Made by a program: the position numbers and the translations under genes. Below the pieces are notes generated by a model. That model worked only from the letters and a program-made list of their open reading frames with translations. It made no database searches and was not told the origin of the DNA. A stretch of 64,000 nucleotides of DNA from Lagopus muta (Eukaryota; Chordata; Aves; Galliformes; Phasianidae): contig NC_064434.1 of assembly GCF_023343835.1 (NCBI RefSeq), forward strand, positions 3,515,505 to 3,579,504, read 5' to 3'. The first letter of the stretch is position 1. Each line of letters begins with the position of its first letter. Below are positions 55,260 through 64,000 of this stretch, in pieces.

Positions 55260-57325
55260 GAGGAGGAGTGGTGAAAGTTCATTGTCCTATGACTGTAGAG
55301 ATTGGTGATGTATGAAGATGTTGCAACCCAACACATTTGAAGATGCCTGACCTGAACAAGGACCAAATGACGCCCTGTGCTCAGCTGATGGGCTGCACCC
55401 AGAGAGGACACAGGATTGGAGCAGGAGGGAGGTGGGTTCCTGTGATTCACAATACTGTAAACCATGCAGGTTTGCTGATGCCTTGTGGCTCTTGGACATG
55501 ATGCTGTCACAGACTGTCCCCTTCCCAGCCATGGGGTACGGCTAACATACCAAGACTGCATGAAACAGGGATGCAACAGATCCACCTGCTTGGATGGAGG
55601 AGTGGGTCAGGGCTTTGGTCCTCTCTTGAGTTGGAATTGTGGGGCTGCATGTGTAGGAGTCAGAAGTGAAAGGGCTGTGGACATCCCTCATCCCTGTCCA
55701 TGAGATCTGCAACTTGGTGCAATTTCTCCCAGATGTTCCAGCACGGTTCAAAGCTCAATTGCTATCTGCATCCTTCATTTGAGACCTCAGCCATGATGTT
55801 TTACCACACCAGGAAGATGAAGTCATTAGACAGAAAGAACCAGAAGGAACACCACTGAGCATTGTGCCACTCTGTTGTGGGAGAGAACTGCATCCCAGTT
55901 CCCTTTTGGCCACCAACTAAGCTGTCTCAGAATGGTGAGCCTGTGTGCCTCAAGGCTCCTGCCTGCAATGAGTTCCTCTACCCCACTCTGATGGCTACAG
56001 CTTTAATACTTGTGCTTATCATTGAGAAATGCCACTCTTCAGGCATGTGAAAACCATACATGTTTTATTGGCATTTCTTTTTGCAAACACCGGGAGCCAA
56101 GAATCATTAATGAAATCAAGTCATGAGGGTGCTTAATTTTTTACTGCTTCTGTGCAAAAATAAATAGCAGGAAGTCAGCTAGGCTTGTGCGCGGAGAGCA
56201 TGGTGTTCCATATCTGGTAAAGCAGTTGAAACAAGTTGGGTGCTGGGCATGAAGCTGGTGCTACAGCTTGTGAAAAAGCACACCATGTTCTTTTCATGGC
56301 TATGTCAGGCTTTCAGGATTTCAGAAACATGCAAAAATATTCTTTACAGTGGAAAGTGAGTGAAGAGGTTGAGTATGGTCAAGAGGAGCCAGGTGGCAAA
56401 GAAGAACACAAATTGCTTTTTTGTCCATGCTCAGCAAGTTGGGGAGCTATGTAATGCTGGGGGGACAGGTGGGACCATGTATAAGACTGTAGGATCATCT
56501 ACTGCCTTGACCTCATGAGCTCCAAGGGAAGGGCAGTGAGCCTCATATCTTCCTGTGATATGTGATAGGCACTACATCCAGCAGATGTATGTAGGGTATG
56601 CATGTATGTTTCCTTCCTTTTCACCTCCTGGGCTGACAGTTTTGCATTGATCAGATATGTTTCTGAGTTGAAGTCCTTATAGAATAACCTGAGTTGAAAG
56701 GGATCAATAAGGATCATTGCGTTCAACTCCTGCCAAACATGAAGAGAAAACTGAATTCCAGACCAGCCAAAAGCAAGACATCAAGCATGAAGCTGCTTGC
56801 TATCAAGTTTGCAAGAATAACAGGACTTAATGAAGAAGGAAGATGCACTTGCATCCTTCTTACATAACCTTTCCCTGCCTGTCCCACGGATGTTTGTTTT
56901 GGGCAGTGAGGCTGCTGAGCAAATCCTGCTGATATCAGCACATGGTACTACATGATATTCAGTGCTCTTTGGACCCAAACACTGTCACAAGAGAGAAGGA
57001 AAGGGGAAATGGCTCCATCTTCCTCATTTCCCTCTGCAGTCTCTTTCCACTGAATGATAAACACAGTCCAGGCAATAAGAGCACCCACAAAGGTGGCCTG
57101 GGATTGGGAAAAGGGAGCCTGGGCAATGTGCCTTGCTTCTCCCTTCTCACTGAGAACCAAGAGGAGATGGTGGCAAACAGTCCCTAGGACACAGAGAAAC
57201 CAGTAGGGCGGTTACTGATGGGGAGCTGTCTACCTTGAGGTATGCATTTGACCTGAGAGCAAAGGAGCAGGAGGAATTGCATGGGCCCTGCCCTTGTGAA
57301 GAATGGCAGATCCATCAGCCAGAAA
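55260..57325. other. Gene-free spacer between AvBD9 and AvBD10
   Basis: No gene recognised on either strand. Confidence 0.5.
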
Positions 57326-57331
57326 GAGTGA

Positions 57332-57412
57332 ATTCATAGAATCATAGAATGGCCTGGGTTGAAAAGGACCACAGTGACCATCGAGTTTCAACCACCAGGG
57401 TCACCAACCACC
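57332..57412 (-). mobile_element. CR1 LINE fragment (3' end)
   Basis: TCATAGAATCATAGAATGGCC and GAAAAGGACCACAGTGACC. Short, minus orientation. Confidence 0.9.
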
Positions 57413-57419
57413 AGAAAGA

Positions 57420-58960
57420 AAAGCAGTGAGGGGCTCAGATATGTGAATACACAGCAACTGTAACAGTGGGCGGGAGGTGCAGGATGTTCATTACCCTTGA
57501 TGGAGCACTTGATAGAGGCTTCTCATGCATTAAACTAGGCTTCAGAGAGAGTTCTCCAGCCCTAGTATCTGAAGTGATTGTGCAAGGTTGGCCACAGGAC
57601 AGCCTCCAATCTGGCTTCCGACCATAGCAACGAGCTACGAAGGGGAGAAGTCACTGAGCAGCAAGTTATTGGAAAGTCTGTATCACAATCACTGCTTTGA
57701 AAACTGGTTCATCCTTCAGGTAGTTGAGAAAGAGGTTTCCTGATGTCCTGCGTTAGCTTTCAAAGGTGTGCCTCAGTTGCGAGGTCTCTTTTTTCCCTGT
57801 GGTTTGTATTATCTGATTTGAATCATCATGGAGATGCACTACCAAACAGATTTGATCCAGTTGCTTTCCTGCAGATTCCAGGAGAGGAAAAAAAGAAAAC
57901 AGAATTTCCTACCAGGGACATTTTCAATAGACATGGGATGAGGGACATCTTGAGGGGAACAGTCAGTAATCAGTGAATGAGAGATTCAAGACAGAAAAGT
58001 GATGCGGGTGGCTTCTGGTCGAAACAAAAGCCCTTGGATGGGTGTGAGATGAAGCATTGAGAGACAAGGAGGGACCACCCTGCTTGGAGATCTCTATGAC
58101 TTAAACACTACAGGTGTGCTTCACTGGGAGGAGAGGAAAATCTGAATTTATCCAGACTTAATAACAAAGATTTCTTATAGGGGGAACTTGAGGGATGGGA
58201 AAGAGATGAGCTGTGCCTACAGTACTATAATGGAACCGAGTGCTGGGAGTGAGATGTATGGCTGATGGTTAGATGCTAGCAGGGTCTTCACTGAAGCTTA
58301 GGAATGGGTCAACCAGGCATTTACTGAAAAAGTCATGGCTCAGGGGTTTGCACACACAAGAGACAGTTCTGCTATGCACCACAAATGCAACCATCTGACT
58401 TTGGAAGAAGAGAGGTTTTGTCAGCAGTCTTTCACTTCACCAGAAAACAGCTCCTGCACTTTTTTGTTGCTGGTGTAGATGTAGTTGAGTCTTAATAAAC
58501 AAAGAGTGCTTCTGCAGGTCACCACATTTCAAGAAGGGAATTCCAACAGCTTACGTCACCTCTAGCATGTCAAGAATGGAGTTAAATTAAACTATTAGTG
58601 GGTTTTAAGGCATTTAAGGACACTGTAATTTCTTTGTGACATTTTATCTGCAAGTAGAGGTCCATCTATTCTGTGAAAAAAATGGGTCAGCTGAAGATTG
58701 GTCATTCTCCTTCTTCTCTTCATCCTCAGGGTCTGCATGCAATGAACTGAATTGGTAAAAGTTGGATGTGTTGTGATCTTCAGACTAGCAAAATGGGAGA
58801 GACTGATGAGGAAACTAAGACCACAGGAAGGAAATACAATAACAGATTCTGTTAATTTGAACTTTTCTGATTTCTGCATTTCCTTTCTGCTTCTGATTGA
58901 GATTCTTCTCAGATTGTTTATATCCTTCCACCTTCCCATAAAAGCTAATATAGATTGATG
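57420..58960. other. Gene-free spacer
   Basis: No gene recognised. Confidence 0.5.
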
Positions 58961-58967
58961 GGTGGAT

Positions 58968-59362
58968 CATAGAATCATAGAATGGCCTGGGTTGCAAAGG
59001 AGCACAATGCTCATCCAGTTCCAATCCCTGCTGTGTGCAGGTCACCAACCAGCAGCCCAGGCTGCCCAGAGCCACATCCAGCCTGGCCTTGAATGCCTGC
59101 AGGGATGGGGCATCCACAGCCTCCTTGGGCAACCTGTTCCAGTGCCTCACCACCCTCTGGGGGAAAAACTTCCTCCTCATATCCAACCTCAACCTCCCCT
59201 GTCTCAGTTTAAGACCATTCCCCTTGTCCCATCACTACCCACCCTTTCCCCCTCCTGTTTATAGGCTTCCTTCAAGCACTGGAAGGCCACAATGAGGTCT
59301 CCCCAGAGCCTTCTCTTCCCTAAGCTAAACAAGCCCAGTTCCCTCAGCCTTTCTTCATAGGA
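58968..59362 (-). mobile_element. CR1 LINE fragment
   Basis: One of the longer clean CR1 3' ends here: ATCATAGAATCATAGAATGG to GCTAAACAAGCCCAGTTCC, CTCAGCCTTTCTTCATAGG. Minus orientation, low divergence. Confidence 0.95.
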
Positions 59363-59430
59363 GAAATAGAATAGATAAAAGGACAGACATGAAGACAGAC
59401 AGATGGATAGATATACTGACAGATAAAAAG
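59363..59430. repeat. (GACA)/(GATA) tetranucleotide tract
   Basis: Interrupted GACA, GATA and GATG units directly next to the preceding CR1 fragment. Confidence 0.75.
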
Positions 59431-61640
59431 CTCCAGTTGTGGAGAAGGAACAGTTTCTTTGGCTGGATATAAATCCATATTCGGAGATATGGGAATCATG
59501 TAAATTACCTAAAAATAGGCCCCTCTGCCATGTGGGAATTCCTGGTTTGTTTCTAATGCATCTGGCTGAAATCAGCCTCGTGTTGCAATAACAACCTTTC
59601 AAGATGATAGATGTAAGAAATTGACTCCAAAACCAGACCACTCGCTTCCATGACCAGTTGTGACAGGAGAAAAGAAGTTAATTGTGAGGCTGTAATTATA
59701 GGAGGATATGCTGTAAAACATCCTGGTTTTGCATTTTAGCACTATAGATTTCTTGGCTATATCTGTTTCTACCTCTTCTCCAAAACACAGAGAAGTCATT
59801 CCCATAATATCTCCTAGGAACAGTTTCATTTTATTTTTTTTTCATATTCCTCTTCTTAGAAGACACATTTAATATTCTTTTATGAATGTTACTGAATACA
59901 GGTCTGATGTTTAGCAATGATAAGAGATCATAATTCTTGGTTTAAGAAGACATTTATTTGGGTGTGTGAATAAAATAATAACATATGTATTGCTGCATAT
60001 GCTCCATGCTGAAGTGACTGAGCATCCAAACATCCCGTGAGGTAGGCTGGAATAGGTGGCCAAGATGCCAAAGTGGCTTGTGTATTAATTAAAAGCAAAA
60101 AAGGGAGTGACTTCAGCAAGGAAAGCCTGGATCTCCAGAAGCAGTGTGCTAACAGGATGTGCCCTCTGGAAGCTTCTGTGAAAGCTCATTTGCTGAGGGT
60201 TTGGATAGAGGAGGAATCCATCAAAATCAGCTCCTCAAGGCAGTGGAAATGTTGCTGGTACAAGGGCACTGACCCAGAGCAAGCCCTTCCTTACTCTGCC
60301 GTAATCCTGTAGGGATACAAAGAACCTCATTACTTTGCTGAAGTGGGATGAAGCTCAGCCTCTGAAAGACTCAGCTGCTGCTAATTACCATTAAGAATAA
60401 ACATATATGTTGAGTTTGAGATGCAGTTTGTGAAAACCTTCACGTAGATGCCTACAGAGAAGGGTCCCTATGAGCTGGGCGCGTAGGTCTGCACGCAACC
60501 AGTCTGCATGAGCTGTGCTCATGGCAAACCAGATCTGTTACCTCCGGTAGTAAGTTATTGATTCAGCTCTCCTCAGAACAATAAACCAGGGGTTTTGTTT
60601 CATGATTTAAACACACAAGTTCAGTGCCATTTGAAGAGCCCTGGAGTAGGTGTTGCTTGGCCTCCAGCATTGTTTTCCCACAGGTCACATCAGCCAGACT
60701 TATCAGTGTGGCTTAGATACTCCAAGGCACCTCAAATGCCACTAAACACCACAGTTTTGTTTATTGAATCAAATCCTTTCTGTCCAGTTTCTTTCCAAAT
60801 AGATTGAATTCACAGTCAGAAAAAGAAGATATCAGAATACCTTACTAGTTTCAGCTTCTACTGTAATGAATCAAGCCAGCTGGAAACAAGCATCTCAATA
60901 AGAAGAAATTCAGTTCTGAACATTAGCATCCACTGATATCATGCATGGGATACTCTATTCAGGAGTAGAGTTGAGTTGAGTTATTCCTTTGCAAAATCAT
61001 TTAATAGTAGATTGCTTCTGTGCTGTCTATTCTCCGAAATTCCTAAGTGGCTGCTTCCTTAATATCATTGACATCATGGCAATGAACGTGTCCTAATATT
61101 GGTGAGGCCTGAGCTTCTTGAAACCACAACCTGACAGCTTGAGATGTCAAATTGAGATGCCTGAGACGTATCTTTGACCCTAAGCTGAAGTGCACTCCTC
61201 AGATGTGTATTTAAATCCTTAAGGACAGGAAAAGTCTTGCTACTAGGGGAGTTGCAGGCATTATTAGAGGTTGGTCTCCAAAGTCAAAAGTGCAATACAA
61301 ACGCAATTGTCTTCATTCAATCACAAATTCACACCTAAGAGATGCAGGGTTGTAGGAGGAAGAAGTAGATATTTTCCTTATTGAAACCCAGGTCTTTTGG
61401 GAAAAGTACAGAGGAATGGATGATACATTTTTCCCTCTAACAGGTAAAAATACTGTCAGATATTTTTGTAATAAGTTTCTTTGTTTTCTTTTTCCCCATC
61501 TAAAATCAAATTCGGGAAGAAAATGCTGAATTCTGGGAAATGTTGGCGCTCTTGAACTTCTACTCTTGTACATAGCTCCCATCAAAATTAATTACCTCTT
61601 TAAACATGACCACTTCTCCAGCATAACTACCAACAGGACA
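59431..61640. other. Spacer that should contain the AvBD10 terminal exon and 3' UTR
   Basis: AvBD10 needs a terminal exon on the minus strand in this stretch. A possible AATAAA lies at 60760-60765 (minus). Several weak acceptors exist, none decisive. Confidence 0.4.
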
Positions 61641-61644
61641 AGAG

Positions 61645-61705
61645 GGAAAGGCCTCAGATTGCTCCAGGGGAGGACCAGGTTGGATATTAGGAAATATTTC
61701 TCCTT
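61645..61705 (+). mobile_element. Short CR1 LINE remnant
   Basis: GCTCCAGGGGAGGACCAGGTTGG-type text followed by ATATTAGGAAATATTTCTCC. Only about 60 bp. Confidence 0.7.
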
Positions 61706-61810
61706 GAAAAGACCAAAATTCACCCTCCCCAGATGTGTGCATCCTGCACAAAGGAGCAGCAGGCAAACAGCAGAAGGAAAATGCTCTCCCTTCCACCCTG
61801 CAGCACTTAC

Positions 61811-62309
61811 TTGGCACAGCAGTTTAACAGCCCCCCATGGCACGGTCCAGAGATGGTGAAGGTGGGGGGGCATGCCCCTAGACGGCAGAAATTCCCCTGG
61901 GCCTTGCATGCTGTGGTGTCAGGGAAAGATAGATCTGCTGAGCCTGTGGGGAGAGGAAGGCGTTAAAATCTCAGCTTTTAGTTTTAAACAGTGAAAGATA
62001 AATACGCGGTAATGGATAAAAATGCAACAAAGGATAAATATGCAATGAAGGATAAATATGCAATAAAGGATAAATATGCAATAAATCATATGCTGTTCAT
62101 TTTTTTCAAGAATAGATTCTGCCTGAGAATAGATGATGCGTAGCCCCAGCATCATAGATTGCCTATCAGTTGGCCACAGCCTTTTTTTCTTCCTAGGCAC
62201 ACACTTGTGCTTGCATCTCCTCTCAGTGGTTGGGTTTATGTTGTATCTCACCTGGAGCAGCCTGGAAGAGGAAGAGGAGAACAGCGAAGAGCACGCAGAG
62301 GATCTTCAT
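61811..62309 (-). CDS. AvBD10: Avian beta-defensin 10 (terminal exon not placed)
   Basis: Epithelial-type secreted beta-defensin. Minus-strand coding exons are 62309-62252 (signal MKILCVLFAVLLFLFQAAP) and 61943-61811 (mature, CCCACAG acceptor and GTAAG donor). Cysteines are at 32, 39, 44, 54, 61 and 62. GSADLSFPDTTACKAQGNFC and CPPTFTISGPCHGGLLNCCA match chicken AvBD10. The split last codon (AA|) should continue into a short terminal exon (chicken ..AKIPAQ), which I could not place with confidence. An 18-bp tandem repeat lies in the intron between the two exons. Confidence 0.93.
61990..62092. repeat. 18-bp tandem repeat in AvBD10 intron
   Basis: About five copies of AAAGGATAAATATGCAAT with small changes; the left copies are more diverged. 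Confidence 0.9.
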
Positions 62310-62399
62310 GGCTCAGCTGTGGGCTGTGTGTCCCAAATCCTCAAAGACCGAAGGAGGATGGTGTTTGTTTGAGGAAGAGGCGAGGGAAGGTGCCTGGCA

Positions 62400-62405
62400 T
62401 TTATA
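62400..62405 (-). promoter_or_regulatory. TATA box of AvBD10
   Basis: CCTATAAATGCC on the minus strand, 91 bp upstream of the ATG, with an uninterrupted leader. Confidence 0.7.
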
Positions 62406-62409
62406 GGGG

Positions 62410-63015
62410 TTGTGGGATTGTGAAAGTTTGACGGCTGAGTGCTCTGTCAATAAGTAACTGCACCCAACCTTTTGTCAAGCAATTGGTTATCCCCCATATC
62501 ACAAGTTGCAGTGAAAGATCTGGTGAAAATGTTGCAATCTGCAACAGTGAATTTCCACTGACCGTGACGGCCAGTTGTATAATGGGGCTATTAGCCAAGC
62601 CCCAAACCTCTGGCTTTTGCAGATTTGTTTCCAGCATGGGTTCAGGCATGGAACATGCAGAGGGCTTGATGGTCAGCCATTGGAGCCCAATTCCAGCATT
62701 GGCCCTGAACCTATTGCTTGCTGACGATTCCTATAGCATTTGTCTCCCCATTCCTCTTACTGAGGGAAAGCAATGGGAAGCGTTTCAGTCCTGATGCATT
62801 TTTGCTTTGCCATTTTTTATGCAAGTTCCAGACTAACTTCACCCAGTGCAGAGGGCTGACACAAAGTTCTTTCTCTCCTGTAATTCTCACTCATATCCCA
62901 CCTTGAGTTCTTTGCATTTTACCAGCTTTTGATATCCACTTTTATTTCCCCTCCTATTGCCCCAAAAGGTTTGGAGAATGGTATAAACCCGTAAGAGATT
63001 TATGGATAATAAGGG
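62410..63015. other. Gene-free spacer upstream of AvBD10
   Basis: Presumed AvBD10 upstream region. No gene recognised. Confidence 0.5.
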
Positions 63016-63019
63016 AGGA

Positions 63020-63060
63020 ATCATAGAATCATAGAATCATTAAGGTTGGAGGTCCTTTCA
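63020..63060 (-). mobile_element. CR1 LINE 3' tip
   Basis: ATCATAGAATCATAGAATCAT then TAAGGTTGGAGGTCC. Only the end of the element. Confidence 0.85.
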
Positions 63061-63138
63061 GTGGCTAACATTAGCCCTGGCAAAGATGACTTTACTGTGT
63101 GTGATGTGCAGGCTTGCCACTCACTCCTGAAATGCTGA

Positions 63139-63400
63139 GAATCATAGAATGCTCCAAGCTGGAAGGAACCCACGGGGATCATTGAATCCAACCCCTGTCC
63201 TCACACAGCACCCCCCAAACTCAGACCCTACATCTGAGAGTGGTAGCCCAGTGCTCCCCGAGCTCCAGCAGCTCGGGGCTGTGCTCACTGCCCTAGGGGG
63301 CTGCTCCATGCCCACCATCCTCTGGGGCAGAACCTTTCCCTCACCCCCACCTGACCCTCCCTTGATGCAGCTCAAAGCACAGATGTTTGTTCAGTTCCTG
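63139..63400 (-). mobile_element. CR1 LINE fragment
   Basis: AGAATCATAGAATGCTCCAAG, TTGAATCCAACCCCTGTCC and CTCGGGGCTGTGCTCACTGC. A different CR1 subfamily from most others here. Confidence 0.85.
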
Positions 63401-63409
63401 CTTCTGGCA

Positions 63410-63745
63410 TTCCGGTTCAGTGGTTTGCTTCCTTGTTATTTCATTTATTAGATTTCAGTGGGAGTTGATGCTATTTTTGTTCTAAGAATTCTTAGCAAGA
63501 TGAAGACATAACTGATGCTTACGTTTAATCTACATGCTAACTGCCAAGTTTAGGCAGTAAGAAGGTAGTAGCCAGGTGAGTCACCTGCTAATGTAGTGAA
63601 TAACAATAAGGTAAACACCATTTTTACTCTTTCATCCATAAAATCTAATCACCAGGGACTGCTCAGATCTTCAGAATGTTCTCTTTCATCCCCTGCCTCG
63701 TACATTGTCCAATGGTGAGGACTCTCTGCTACCACATGCAACGTT
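63410..63745. other. Gene-free spacer
   Basis: AT-rich, nothing recognised. Confidence 0.5.
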
Positions 63746-63746
63746 T

Positions 63747-64000
63747 ATAGAACCATAGAACAGTAGAATCACCAAGGTTGGAAAAGACCTACAAGATCAT
63801 CCATTCCAACCATCCACCTATCACCAATAGCTCTCATAAACCATGTCCCTCAACACAACATCTAAATGTTCTTTGAGCACCCCCAGGGTTGGTGACTCCA
63901 CCACCTCCCTGGGCAGCCCAGTCCAGTGCCTGACCACTCTTTTGGAAAAGCAGTATTTCCTAATGTCCAACCTGAATCTCCCCTGGTGCAATTTGAGGCC
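63747..64000 (-). mobile_element. CR1 LINE fragment, runs off the window
   Basis: TATAGAACCATAGAACAGTAG, GTTGGAAAAGACCTACAAGA and CTTTGAGCACCCCCAGGG. Continues past the right edge. Confidence 0.93.

Noticed and set aside
61376-61400. Candidate AvBD10 terminal exon (reading PGFQ stop on the minus strand)
   Set aside because: It has the right length (16 nt), but the acceptor is poor (CAAAAG) and the residues do not match IPAQ. Other candidates at about 60.88 and 61.22 kb are no better.
1-64000. Endogenous retrovirus or other LTR element
   Set aside because: No paired long terminal repeats, primer-binding site or recognisable gag/pol/env-like regions were seen. The repeats I can name are CR1 LINEs and simple satellites.
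1-64000. tRNA, rRNA or other structural RNA genes
   Set aside because: No tRNA A/B boxes in proper folds or rRNA motifs noticed by eye. A dedicated covariance-model scan would be needed to exclude small ones.

Overview
The window is a bird genome segment, almost certainly from a galliform, covering most of the avian beta-defensin (AvBD) cluster. The evidence is ten kinds of recognisable gene: the first two exons of XKR5, then AvBD14, AvBD4, AvBD5, AvBD3, AvBD1, AvBD2, four tandem AvBD6-type genes, AvBD8, AvBD9 and AvBD10. CR1 retrotransposon fragments are very common, which is typical of birds. The mature peptides are very close to the chicken ones as I remember them; AvBD14 differs at a single mature residue. 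The expanded AvBD6-type family and the pentameric satellites would fit Japanese quail (Coturnix), but that species call is an inference from memory (about 0.6); galliform is near certain.

Layout. 1-1270: 5' end of XKR5 on the minus strand, with a CpG island over exon 1. 1365-1826: (CATCC)n satellite. 2441-3824: AvBD14 (+). 8159-9275: AvBD4 (+). 11.8-12.8 kb: AvBD5 (+). 14.3-17.9 kb: AvBD3 (+). 19.5-22.1 kb: AvBD1 (+), a tandem paralogue of AvBD3 from promoter to poly(A) site. 23.7-26.4 kb: AvBD2 (-). 27-29.9 kb: gene-free. 29.96-48.8 kb: tandem array of about 5 kb units, each with one AvBD6-type gene (-), a spacer minisatellite and CR1 pieces; it ends in an older, shortened fifth segment without a gene. 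49.8-51.2 kb: AvBD8 (+). 51.8-52.3 kb: a second (CATCC)n satellite whose right flank matches that of the first. 52.8-55.2 kb: AvBD9 (-). 61.8-62.4 kb: AvBD10 (-). The rest is intergenic DNA and CR1. AvBD11-13 would be expected beyond the right edge.

All the defensin genes share one build: a 58-nt coding piece for the signal peptide (76 nt in AvBD14), a mature-peptide exon with six cysteines, and usually a terminal exon of 7-16 coding nt. The products are secreted or granule-stored cationic host-defence peptides. AvBD1, AvBD2 and AvBD3 share a promoter module (GGGTCACTTTCTGATTGG-like) 50-58 bp upstream of the TATA box. AvBD6 copies have a related CCAAT arrangement. AvBD9, AvBD10 and AvBD14 have simple TATA promoters directly in front of the signal exon.

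Most notable: the fourfold, very recent AvBD6 array; a burst of amino-acid changes confined to the mature exon of copy 4; a changed splice acceptor in AvBD3 that removes the long chicken C-terminal tail; and an almost perfect 72-nt hairpin just upstream of AvBD8. I saw no intact endogenous retrovirus or LTR element, no CRISPR array and no structural RNA gene.
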